53,457 bases of DNA, from positions 1 to 53,457 of the forward strand of contig JAMPDU010000004.1 of assembly GCA_023665505.1 (NCBI GenBank). The letters are read 5' to 3'. Both the position numbers and the translations under genes were made by a program. Positions 32,923 to 41,800 of the stretch are shown piece by piece. Below the pieces are notes generated by a model. That model was not told where the DNA came from and did no database searches. It saw nothing but the letters and a program-made list of their open reading frames with translations. Numbering within the stretch: the stretch's first letter is position 1; each line of letters starts with the position of its first letter. This DNA is from Ruminococcus sp. Lineage in GTDB: Bacteria; Bacillota; Clostridia; Oscillospirales; Ruminococcaceae.

Positions 32923-34122
32923 TTACAGCCTGTCACACAACAAAAAATCCGCCAAATGCACTATCTTTACCCCATTGACGTTACCGCCCGCCAGCTCGTC
33001 AAGCGTTACAACATATTTCGGATAATGGTCTTTTATATCCAAAAGATTTCCTACCTCGCGGTCTGAACCCTCGGGCAGATTTCGACACACCTGAACATAT
33101 ACCCGTTCATCGCGCTGTACAGCGACAAAATCAATTTCACGGGTATCAAATTTGCCGATATATACCTCATACCCGCGTCTTAATAATTCAAAATAAACAA
33201 TATTTTCAAGCATCGAAGAAATTGATTTCGGGTTAAATCCCATTATGCAATATTTAAGCGAGGCGTCCGCCAAATAGAATTTTTCCTGCGTTTTCAGCAC
33301 GGATTTTCCCTGCAAATCATAACGTCTGCAACGGTAAATTACAAAAGCCTTTTCCAGCCATTCAAGGTAATTGTAAACCGCCTCCACCGAAAGAGAACGC
33401 CCTTCGCTTTTCAAAAATTTCACGACAGCATTTGCGGAAAATTGTTTTCCGACATTTTCAACAACGTATTTTACCACGCGGTTAAAAAGGTCGAAATTGG
33501 TAATATTATGCCGCCTTGCAATATCGTTGGTGATGACTGACGTGTAAATTCCCTCGGCTATCTGATATGCGGAACGGTCGTCAAAATTCCCGAGCGCGAT
33601 TATCGGGAAACCGCCCGTACGAATATATTCGTTTAGCAATTCTTTTGTCGGACTGCCCGACTTTTTAAAATCCAAATACTCTGCAAAAGACAGCGTGAAC
33701 ACGGGTATGGAAATATACCTGCCGCTTAAATACGTCGAAATCTCGCTTGACATCAACTTGGAATTAGACCCCGTGACATAAATATCAGTATTTGCGTTTT
33801 CGAGCAGGCTGTTGACAGCTTTTTCCCAGCCGTTGATTTCCTGCACCTCATCAAGCAAAATATAATACCGCTTACCGCTGTCGGTAATTTTTTCCTTTAT
33901 AGCACGGTACATATCCTTATCGGTCATTCCCTCGTCCAGTTCCTCCGAGGTGTACCTTGTAAAAATTATTCGGTCGTCCGAAACGCCGCTGTTTTTCAAA
34001 TCATCGCGGAGCATTTCCAAAATGGTAGACTTTCCACAGCGGCGCACTCCCGCCAAAATCTTAACAAGCGGGACGTCTCTGTAGGTTTTCAGCATTTTCA
34101 TATAATGCGGTCTGATAATCAT
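32923..34122 (-). CDS. ATPase of the DUF4143 (archaeal-type AAA) family
   Basis: This 399-residue protein has Walker A LAGVRRCGKSTILEML (about residues 24-39), Walker B YILLDEVQEINGWEKAV, the sensor YVTGSNSKLMSSE, and the DUF4143 C-terminal region with a PD-(D/E)xK-like end (RGYEVYIGKFDTREIDFVAV, YVQVCRNL). Such ATPases are common in Clostridia and Bacteroides, and their substrate is unknown. The C-terminal nuclease-like motif appears in many members. GAGGAGG precedes the ATG. It is a single gene, probably resident DNA just outside the outer element. Confidence 0.85.
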   Translation of the reverse strand: MIIRPHYMKMLKTYRDVPLVKILAGVRRCGKSTILEMLRDDLKNSGVSDDRIIFTRYTSEELDEGMTDKDMYRAIKEKITDSGKRYYILLDEVQEINGWEKAVNSLLENANTDIYVTGSNSKLMSSEISTYLSGRYISIPVFTLSFAEYLDFKKSGSPTKELLNEYIRTGGFPIIALGNFDDRSAYQIAEGIYTSVITNDIARRHNITNFDLFNRVVKYVVENVGKQFSANAVVKFLKSEGRSLSVEAVYNYLEWLEKAFVIYRCRRYDLQGKSVLKTQEKFYLADASLKYCIMGFNPKSISSMLENIVYFELLRRGYEVYIGKFDTREIDFVAVQRDERVYVQVCRNLPEGSDREVGNLLDIKDHYPKYVVTLDELAGGNVNGVKIVHLADFLLCDRL

Positions 34123-34718
34123 AACTTCGCCTCCTCATTATATTATACCAAAAAACTTTTGATAAATCAAGGGTTTTTGCTGAAATTCCGTAAAAACTTT
34201 GCTAAAAGCTATTTTCTGGCACATTAGCAATTATGTTTTATATCAACATCTTGCAATTTATTGTAACTTTGTTGACCAAAAGTTGCCACAAAATAAAATA
34301 AGACGGACGGATATACCGAAGAAAGCCGGCTGTTGTTACAGTCGTTTTTTTGTGCTTTGTGAGTTTTCAATAGCAAGGTTATGTAGTCGGCTTGCGCCGA
34401 CTCGGGGTGGGTTTAAAGCAGTAAAAAACTATACTGTTAATAATTGCCAAGGAGCTGATATTATATGAAGTTCTAAGAGGGTGGGTACGGCGTTTACGCC
34501 GTCACGGTGGGTTATGACATGAACTGTAACAAACTATTTTATCACAAGTGCCACGGAATGGCACGCGGGAATATTTGGGAAAATCACAATCTATTACATC
34601 AGAAAATATTCTTAGCAAATTAAAGACAAAATTTGAGAGACATGAATACAATGGCGCACGTCGGCTACGATGTGCGCTTTTTGTATGTTCAAACTATACC
34701 AAGAAACGAGGTTCTTAT
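34123..34718 (+). promoter_or_regulatory. Hairpin-rich leader ending in an attenuator-like terminator
   Basis: This 596-bp region has no convincing gene. On the plus strand come CGGCTG-TTGTTA-CAGTCG followed by seven Ts (about 34327-34351), GTCGGC-TTGC-GCCGAC followed by TCGGGGTGGGTT (34386-34413), and ACGGCG-TTTA-CGCCGT followed by CACGGTGGGTTA (34487-34514). GTGCCA-CGGAA-TGGCAC (about 34548-34564) and GCGCACGTCG-GCTA-CGATGTGCGC followed by TTTTT (34654-34682) complete the set. The last is a terminator 36 bp before the next gene. The region looks like a regulated 5' leader, or in part an origin-like array. Confidence 0.55.
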
Positions 34719-35258
34719 ATGTATGAGATTAAAATTCTTACAAATGCTTGTACAGCACTAATTAAACTTGCTGATAAATACGCTGAGGACACGTCCGCAC
34801 GCAGCAACATTTATCACCTGTTAAGGTTCGCGCGTACTTCAATCAAGGAATATCCTCAAAAGGACGTTTCGCTTGACAAGCTGTTAGACAGACTCTATAC
34901 CTGTTCCGAAAGGCTTGAAAAGTTGGCTGGTGAAAATCTTTTTGAAAGCATTACCGTGCTTGACTGCGGCATCGAAACGAAAGAAATTTCCCAGCCTATT
35001 GCAAACGCTCACGGCTCAATTGTGCGGCTCATACGCAATGCTATGGAAGAGAAAAATGTTGAGGATTTTTCTCAAATTCACGCAATTGCCGTGCTGTATA
35101 TGCACAGACTTTTGGAATATTCTAATTCGGTCGATACCAATTCCGATGCCGTTCACAAAGCACTTTTCAAGCTTGCAATGGAAATCAGCCGAAGTGTCGG
35201 TCAGCTTGAAACTGCTATGAAGTCTGAGAAAATCGACTATGACGAAATCGTCATATAA
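34719..35258 (+). CDS. Hypothetical helical protein
   Basis: ATG at 34719 with ACGAGG 8 bases upstream gives 179 residues, nearly all helical (TACTALIKLADKYAEDTSAR-like repeats; LDRLYTCSERLEKLAGENLF). It has no motif I recognise. The upstream in-frame extension to 34548 would cross the attenuator hairpin and has no ribosome binding site. It is the first gene of a plus-strand run ending in ClpP and the coupling ATPase. A role on the mobile element is likely, but its nature is unknown. Confidence 0.6.
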   Translation: MYEIKILTNACTALIKLADKYAEDTSARSNIYHLLRFARTSIKEYPQKDVSLDKLLDRLYTCSERLEKLAGENLFESITVLDCGIETKEISQPIANAHGSIVRLIRNAMEEKNVEDFSQIHAIAVLYMHRLLEYSNSVDTNSDAVHKALFKLAMEISRSVGQLETAMKSEKIDYDEIVI

Positions 35259-35283
35259 TTACACTTTAGAAAGGAAAATTTTA

Positions 35284-36030
35284 ATGTCAAAACAAATTGA
35301 CAAATTAATGAGAATAAGCGATTTGGGTTACGTCGACAGGTTTGAAGATATTGAAGAAATTCTCAAAAATTTCTTGAATTATACTGTTGAAGATATTTTA
35401 TACGTCGCTCCGCCGAGTTACCAAACTCAAGTTTCTGCAAACAATATCGTTCAATTTTTGGGCAATATCGAGCACAAACACGAAAATGTTAGCTACACAA
35501 ATTCGCTGACAATTTCGGACTTAATTTGCACAATGAGATACTTTTTAGACAATTCTGCAAACTCACACACAACGCTTTTAAGCTACATGAAAAACTTCAG
35601 AAACAACATTTACAGCCTGAATTTGCCATGGGCGGAACTGTTTTTTGCAATTCGATTAGACCGTCTCATTGCGTATTTTGACAACAAATTCAATACCAAT
35701 TCATTCTCGATATTTTACAAAACAATTTGCTATATGACAAAGCGTTATACGCTGTACGAAATCAACGCATTCACGACGGTCGGCACGCTTTTCAACGAGA
35801 CTTTCGCGTATATGTTCGCGGACTGGACACCGGGATACGACATAGATTTTTACACCGAAAGTATAAATGCTTGCTGCTCAATTTTCAAGCTATTTTTTGT
35901 GAACATTCTGGCGGCGTTTAACTACAACAATTTTAACATCAACAAACTCGCTGAAAAGGTCGGCGGCAAAGTCAGAGCCTTTGACAAAACCGAGATTTTC
36001 AACAGTGGGTTTGCTGAAATAAATTTTTAG
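35284..36030 (+). CDS. Hypothetical protein upstream of clpP
   Basis: AAAGGAA precedes the ATG at 35284. The 248-residue product is rich in Phe, Tyr and Asn, with an all-helical look (LICTMRYFLDNSANSHTTLL, WAELFFAIRLDRLIAYFDNK). A weakly hydrophobic stretch (IFKLFFVNILAAFNY) does not clearly span a membrane. No family was recognised. It is 11 bp from the ClpP gene and so belongs to the same operon. Confidence 0.55.
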   Translation: MSKQIDKLMRISDLGYVDRFEDIEEILKNFLNYTVEDILYVAPPSYQTQVSANNIVQFLGNIEHKHENVSYTNSLTISDLICTMRYFLDNSANSHTTLLSYMKNFRNNIYSLNLPWAELFFAIRLDRLIAYFDNKFNTNSFSIFYKTICYMTKRYTLYEINAFTTVGTLFNETFAYMFADWTPGYDIDFYTESINACCSIFKLFFVNILAAFNYNNFNINKLAEKVGGKVRAFDKTEIFNSGFAEINF

Positions 36031-36041
36031 GAGGTTGTTTT

Positions 36042-36626
36042 ATGAACAACAATTCAATTAAAGAAACGGTGCGGGGCATTGACCTTGTCCCAATTCAAGA
36101 TGTTTTGCTTGAAGAAAGCAAAATTTTCTTGACAAGTGAGATTAACACAACAAGCGCGAGTGAGCTTATCGAACAGCTTATGTATCTCGACAGCAAAAAT
36201 TCGGGCGAAATTACCCTGTACATCAACAGTCCGGGCGGCGAGGTTATGAGCGGACTTGCCGTTTATGACTTCATAAAAATTATGAAATCGTCCGTTAAAA
36301 CTGTATGTATCGGAGATGCCGCCAGTATGGCTGCAATAATTTTCCTTGCGGGGAAAAAGCGTGAAATGCTGCCGCATTCGAGAATACTTATCCACGACCC
36401 CGCCTATGGACATCTTGACATAAGCGGCAAAAAGCCGCACGAAATTCAAAGAGGCGTTGATAGTCTGAATAAAGTCCGCGAAACCTTGGCGGAAATTATC
36501 GCCGAAAAGACGGGGAAAAGTCTTGACGAGATTTACGAAATAACTGCTGAGGACCATTATTTCACGGCAAACGAAGCCATTGAATTTGGTTTCGCAACCG
36601 ACATTTACAAAGGGGGAAAAGTATGA
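36042..36626 (+). CDS. ClpP-type serine protease
   Basis: This 194-residue protein has the ClpP fold and catalytic triad: Ser95 in CIGDAASMAAI, His118 in SRILIHDPAYG and Asp171 in TAEDHYFTANEA, with the ITLYINSPGGEV strand. It forms a barrel that degrades proteins fed by an ATPase or processes a specific partner. Length equals housekeeping ClpP, but the N-terminal loop lacks the usual axial-loop sequence, and this is an accessory copy inside a mobile region. Its stop overlaps the start of the coupling ATPase (ATGA). No Clp ATPase gene is near. A phage-type maturation protease is the other option. Confidence 0.85.
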   Translation: MNNNSIKETVRGIDLVPIQDVLLEESKIFLTSEINTTSASELIEQLMYLDSKNSGEITLYINSPGGEVMSGLAVYDFIKIMKSSVKTVCIGDAASMAAIIFLAGKKREMLPHSRILIHDPAYGHLDISGKKPHEIQRGVDSLNKVRETLAEIIAEKTGKSLDEIYEITAEDHYFTANEAIEFGFATDIYKGGKV

Positions 36627-37819
36627 AAAATTTCCGCACACTTGCTGACGGTATCCGTGTGTCAAATGACACGCGAGTAACCGGTTTTAACAACAATGAT
36701 TTAATTATTGGTTCGTCCGGATGTGGAAAAACGGGCGGTTACGTCGTGCCAAATTTGCAAAATCTGGACGGCAGTATTGTTGTATCCGACACGAAAGGAC
36801 AGCTTTGCAAAATGTTCTCAAAAGAACTGAAAAACAAGGGTTATAAAGTCCACACGCTCGACTTGGTGAACCCCGAAAAGTCTTGCGGGTACAATCCTTT
36901 GCGCGGTATCAGACGTTACAAAAACGGAAAATACCGCGAGCAGGACGTGCTGACGTTAGCCAATAATATTGTCCCGACTTTGGACGTTACAGAGCCGTTT
37001 TGGGAACAGGCTGCCGCCGGTTATTTGGCATTTTTAATCGCGTTTTGTTTGGAGACTTTGCCCGTTGAAGAGCAGAATATGGTATCAGTTTGTGAACTGC
37101 ACACAAGGTTCATAAAGCCAAACGGCAGGCTGTCTTTCATTCAATGGGTTGAGACACACCCGAACACATTCGCCGCCAAAAAGTACGCCAAAACGTGCAG
37201 TGCTATGGTCGCGGAAAGAATGTGGTCGAGTATTGTGGAGTTTGCAAACCGTGCCCTTGAGCCTTTCGATTTTGAGGAAGCGCGTAGCATTTTTGAAAAC
37301 CCGAAAAGCTTTGATATTTCAAAACTCGGGACGGAGAAAACGGCGTTATTTCTCAATGTCAGCGATACTGACAGGACGTTTGATAACCTCATCAATGTGT
37401 TCTACACACAGGCTTTGCAAATTCTTTGCAGCCTTGCGGATTCAAACCCTGACGGGAGGTTGAAAGTCCCTGTCAGAATTATCATTGATGACTTTGCTGC
37501 CTCAACATCTCTTCAAGATTTCGACAAAATTATATCGACAATTCGCTCACGCGACATCTCCGTTAGCCTTATCTTGCAGAGTATGACGCAATTGGAGAGC
37601 ATGTACTCCCACGCCGAGGCAACCACAATTGTCAATAACTGCGACCATATAATTTATCTCGGTTCACAGGACTTGGAAACAGCCAACTTTATCGGCAATC
37701 GAATTTTCAAAACGCCCGATGAGGTGCTTTGTATTCCTCGCGATAAGGCTGTTGTTATAACCACCTGCGAAAAGGCTGTTATTGCTGAGAAAATCAAGCC
37801 TTACAGTACCTTAAAATAA
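36623..37819 (+). CDS. VirD4/TraG-like type IV coupling ATPase, soluble
   Basis: This 398-residue protein has Walker A IGSSGCGKTGGYVVPNL (about residues 30-46), the SDTKGQL motif, PLRGIRRY, and Walker B VRIIIDDFAAS (about 293), then SLILQSMTQLESMYS, which matches the VirD4/TraG coupling proteins of conjugation. These bring relaxase-bound DNA to the secretion channel. The membrane anchor normally present at the N-terminus is missing, so it must reach the membrane with a partner or act differently. Translation is coupled to the ClpP gene. A terminator follows. Confidence 0.82.
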   Translation: MKNFRTLADGIRVSNDTRVTGFNNNDLIIGSSGCGKTGGYVVPNLQNLDGSIVVSDTKGQLCKMFSKELKNKGYKVHTLDLVNPEKSCGYNPLRGIRRYKNGKYREQDVLTLANNIVPTLDVTEPFWEQAAAGYLAFLIAFCLETLPVEEQNMVSVCELHTRFIKPNGRLSFIQWVETHPNTFAAKKYAKTCSAMVAERMWSSIVEFANRALEPFDFEEARSIFENPKSFDISKLGTEKTALFLNVSDTDRTFDNLINVFYTQALQILCSLADSNPDGRLKVPVRIIIDDFAASTSLQDFDKIISTIRSRDISVSLILQSMTQLESMYSHAEATTIVNNCDHIIYLGSQDLETANFIGNRIFKTPDEVLCIPRDKAVVITTCEKAVIAEKIKPYSTLK

Positions 37820-37829
37820 TCCCTTTTTT

Positions 37830-37858
37830 AACTGCTGTGCCGTAACGGTGCGGCAGTT
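37830..37858. terminator. Bidirectional terminator between the coupling ATPase and the conflict operon
   Basis: The arms AACTGC (37830-37835) and GCAGTT (37853-37858) have an inner CCG/CGG pair, with T-rich sequence on one side and A/T-rich sequence on the other. The structure separates convergent stops at 37819 and 37860. Confidence 0.65.
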
Positions 37859-37859
37859 A

Positions 37860-38246
37860 TTATTTGTAATAACCTACACGTCCAAACAAAATGCTTTCCA
37901 TTTTACCGTAAGGAGCATAAACACCTATGGATTGACTTTTGCTGATAAAGCCCGAATCATCTTTTTCCAAATCTAAAATCATTGACTTTAATGTATCAAT
38001 ATCTGTTGGAAAAATTATTTTTCCGTCAATGCTGACTTCGGTCTCATCAAAGATTTCAATAGCTTCGCACTCGTCGTTCAGGTTGTAAAAAACGTGACAA
38101 AATCCGAAATCATCAGTAATTGTCTTACTGAACTTGGATTTTTTAAATTCTTTTGCTTCACCAAATATATTGCGAACCTCGTCGCGCTTCATTCCAAACT
38201 TTACACCATTAACCTCTGATAAAGGCACTGCTTTTAACATTTTCAT
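37860..38246 (-). CDS. Probable immunity protein for the adjacent HNH-like toxin
   Basis: This 128-residue soluble alpha/beta protein opens with VNGVKFGMKRDEVRNIFGEA, a pattern seen in small Firmicutes proteins that accompany polymorphic toxins. Its start shares one base with the toxin stop (TAATG), with GAGGAT upstream, so the two are made together. The acidic surface (NLNDECEAIEIFDETE) fits binding to a basic nuclease. Position and coupling support immunity. The family itself was not recognised. Confidence 0.55.
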   Translation of the reverse strand: MKMLKAVPLSEVNGVKFGMKRDEVRNIFGEAKEFKKSKFSKTITDDFGFCHVFYNLNDECEAIEIFDETEVSIDGKIIFPTDIDTLKSMILDLEKDDSGFISKSQSIGVYAPYGKMESILFGRVGYYK

Positions 38247-38851
38247 TAAATTTTATCCTCCGTTTCTAATTTATCAACATATGTCAGCATTTGTGAAATT
38301 GCTTCATCATATTTTGAACCAAATTTTTCGTGAATATCATCAATATCCATTTGAAGTGCTTCACGAAAATTTCCGTTGCCGATAAGTTCTTTTTGATTTG
38401 CTTGATATTCGCGGGCTTCTAATGAGCTACCACAACTTGCAGTTTGTCTGTGGTCTTCTTTTTCCATTTTTATAGCCGGACCTTCAGGTCTGTCAAGGTT
38501 AGAGGCTGTATCTGCCGGCATATGATGAACCTCATACTTTTCACCGTCAGAAAATTTTTTGACATCAGAATATGAACCGCCGATTACTTCACGCTCTTTT
38601 TCTGGTGCATCTCCATTATTTTTTTCAAATTTTTCACCTAAAAAATTTGAATTTTCAGGAAGAATATTTTCCGAAGAAATTCTTTCTGAATCACTGTACG
38701 CAGAAATGTCATTCATTCTTTCAGACCTGCTTTGAGGAAGTTCAATATCACGCGGGCGGATTGAATCTTCATACAATGCGTTTTTTTCTGAATTAAACGC
38801 ATTTTCAAAAGTTTTGTTTCCAACCTCGCTGAATGATTTTAGCTCGCTCAC
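38246..38851 (-). CDS. HNH-like toxin domain protein (polymorphic-toxin C-terminal type)
   Basis: In this 201-residue protein residues 1 to about 95 are a low-complexity acidic lead (SENILPENSNFLGEKFEKNN). The rest resembles toxin domains found at the ends of large polymorphic toxins: GGSYSDVKKF, KYEVHHMPADTASNLDRPEG, IKMEKEDHRQTASCGSSLEA and QMDIDDIHEKFGSKYDEAI. The HH-x-P and DHR histidines suggest an HNH nuclease active site. The start is GTG at 38851, overlapping the HerA stop (GTGA), with AGGAGG upstream. No export signal is visible. It could be an effector of the HerA/dynamin operon. Confidence 0.65.
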   Translation of the reverse strand: MSELKSFSEVGNKTFENAFNSEKNALYEDSIRPRDIELPQSRSERMNDISAYSDSERISSENILPENSNFLGEKFEKNNGDAPEKEREVIGGSYSDVKKFSDGEKYEVHHMPADTASNLDRPEGPAIKMEKEDHRQTASCGSSLEAREYQANQKELIGNGNFREALQMDIDDIHEKFGSKYDEAISQMLTYVDKLETEDKI

Positions 38852-41800
38852 ATCATTACCTCCTTTTTAAGATACTCTACTCTCAAACGCTCAATAATTG
38901 CGTTTTCCGGGTGCTGTTCATGCTGCGTTCGGCAAATAAAATAAAGAATTTTTTTGATTTCCTCGTTTGAAAAATCTTCAAACTCCTGTTTGACATTATC
39001 TGCCATAATTTCGGCAAGCTGCTCAAGGCTATCCCACGTTCCGTTCCGAGTGCCGCTGAAAATATCGTCATACTTAAAGCACTTACTGATAAAATCGGCA
39101 ACCGCCCATTCATATGCAAGATTTTTTTCGCGCATATTAAAAATTAAATCTCTGCGTATTTTTGCCGAAATATTCAAATTCATTACAATGTTCTTTAATT
39201 CATTAAGCTCCTCTTCGGTATGATGATTTTTTATAAGCTTATGAAGTGCTTCTGTATTTTTTATTTTACCCGACGGCTCAGAAGTTATCTTCCGCTCATT
39301 GCTATTGTTTTTAACCGCATAAGGAATTTTGCACAATACCGCCTCCTGCCAGTCGTTCTGATAAACAGCCGCCACACCGGTCGGGAATTTTGACAGTTCC
39401 GTTATCTGCTCGTCGCTTAACGCCATTGAACAGCCTGTAATTTCGCGGTCTCCCTTTTCGGGAAGTCTGAGCACAATCTTTGTATTGGTATTTCGTATAA
39501 CTGCCGTATCCAGCAAATTGGGCGCTTGGTCCGCAATTATAAATCCCTCTCCGTAAGCTCTTATTTCAGCAATTGCATTTGTCAGCATCTCAACCGATTT
39601 TCCCTGCACATTTGAAGATTCCTGACTTTGCTCCGTTGAGGTTTTTCTCAGAAGATTATGCGCTTCCTCCAATACCGTAATATGTCTTAACCCGACATTC
39701 ATTTCTTCTGTATTTGATTGACGGTACTCTTGAAGTTTAAGAACCATAAAGCCCATAATAAGCGCCTTGGTTTCCATTGAGCCAACCTTGCTTATGTCAA
39801 CAATTGTATTTTTGTTGAACAACGTATCCTCGTCTATTTCGCTGCCCGAAAAAATTCTTCCGTTAATGCCGTTTGTGAGAGATTTAATTCTTGTTGAAAG
39901 CGAACCGATATAATCGCTTTTGGTATCGTCGGAATATTCCGAGGTCTTGATTATTCTGTTAAGTTCCCTCAGCACATCGTCAAATGTAGGGAACAATCCC
40001 TTAATCTTTGTATTTTCGGACAAATCCAAATCCCAGCCGGCACTAACATACGCGCTGACTATCGAATCCTTAAGCACAGCCGGCATTGCTGCGTACATCG
40101 GCCAGCAAACGTTGAAAATCTCCGTAAGCTTTTCAATATGCTCAAGAATATCCACCTTTTCGGGGAACGCAAAAGGATTGATATGCAGAATATTTCCGTC
40201 CGCAGCATTTGTGCCGTAATAATTCGCGTTTACGAAAAATTTTCCGTATTCACCCTTAGCAGGCTCAATTACAAGAAACGGAACCTTATTTGCTCTGAGT
40301 TTATCAAGAATATGAAAAACAGCGTTGCTTTTTCCGGAACCGGTAGACCCGGTTATAAATGTGTGCATAGCAAGGCTGTCCGTGTCAAGCTCCACATTTG
40401 TGTCGGAAATTTCCGTTCCCAAATGATAGACCTTTCCCAGATTGACAATACGTTCATCGTCTCTGTCCTTCCGCGTCAAAACCTCTTGACCGAAAACCGC
40501 ATGTTCGGTAACAGGAAGTCCCTTTACCGAATGTCTCGGCAGACTTAAATGAATAGCAAGCTCATTGGTGCTTACCAGCGCAGCGGGCGATATGCCGACA
40601 ATTTCATTGCCGTCGTATGTATGCCTGTTATACATAAATACAGGGTGAATGAAATTCTTAACATACTTCTGAAGCATATCAATATTATAATTATTATTGT
40701 CATCTTTTGTCCATGTATTGGAGGCTGAACGTTCTATACCGCTGCGGTTTCCCGACATAAGAGCACGGTAAGTGTTTGCGGCAGTTTCCGTATCGGCGGG
40801 TTTGTCACCGAGAAAATACGCGGCAAAATTCCACATGCCCATACTCTCGCATTCGTCAAAGCGGTCGAGGTGCTTTTTTATGCGTTCAAGTATAGACTTT
40901 ATAGTCATATTTTCGGTATTGAGAGTAATTCCCTTTGTATTTCCGAAATTATTTGATAAGGTTTCGGAATTTACAAGGTTGAAAGAATTACTGACCGTGT
41001 AGCTTGTCCCAGACTGAGTTCCGCCGCCGTAATTTTGCGTCAGCGTCGTGCTGCTGTTTGTTCCCTCTGTGTCTGAAACCGAATTTGAGCGGTTTGTTCC
41101 GTGGGAAAGAGTTTTTGACACAGCATCGGAAACGCTTTTGGTATGGCTTTTGCCGTGAGTTACCGAATGAGTGTCGCTGTGAGATGATGTGTGAGATGTG
41201 CTTGAAGAAGTACCTACTGAACCGCCAATATTGAAAATTTTCCCTAATTTTACCCCGGCGGAAACGCTGCCAAACGTCCCTGTAGACGTGCTTGTTGAAG
41301 TGCCGTCAGTGTGCGAGTCGGAAACGCTTTTACTTTTTGTATCGGAAGTTCCGGTTGTGTGAGTTTTTCCGTCGGAAACAGATTCGCTTGTACCTTCCGT
41401 ATCCGTTACGCCGTGAGTGCTGCTCGTTCCGTCGGTTTGTGCGTTTGAATATCCGTAATTTGTGTTCGTGCCGCTTGTGACGCCGCTTGAAGAGCTGCGG
41501 GTTACTCCTCCGCTTGTACCGGTTGAACTGCTTTCTCCCGATGATACCGCGAAATTCAGCTGCATATCCGCAAACGGCGAAAGCTGAGTATATATTTCCT
41601 CATACTCGCGTTTCCTCATCATAAGCTCGTCATATCCCACGCTGTCGGCAATAAATACAGCGGTAAAAGCTTTTCCCTGCATGCTGTAGACAAATTTTTC
41701 CAAACCCTGTATAAATTCCTTGTTGCTCATAGAATTTTTTTCGCGCTTATAGTCTGCCACGCAAGTTACGGCGGTAATGCTGTCTGCGTTTGTTTCCGCC

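Noticed and set aside
34548..34718. N-terminal extension of the hypothetical protein at 34719
   Set aside because: It would cross a strong terminator hairpin and has no ribosome binding site, while ATG 34719 has one.
36054..36665. Minus-strand frame opposite the ClpP gene
   Set aside because: The plus strand carries the complete protease triad and coupled start. The minus frame has no ribosome binding site.
41000..41550. Tandem repeat DNA near 41.3 kb
   Set aside because: It is the coding sequence of the Ser/Thr/Gly-rich insert of the HerA-type ATPase, not an intergenic repeat.
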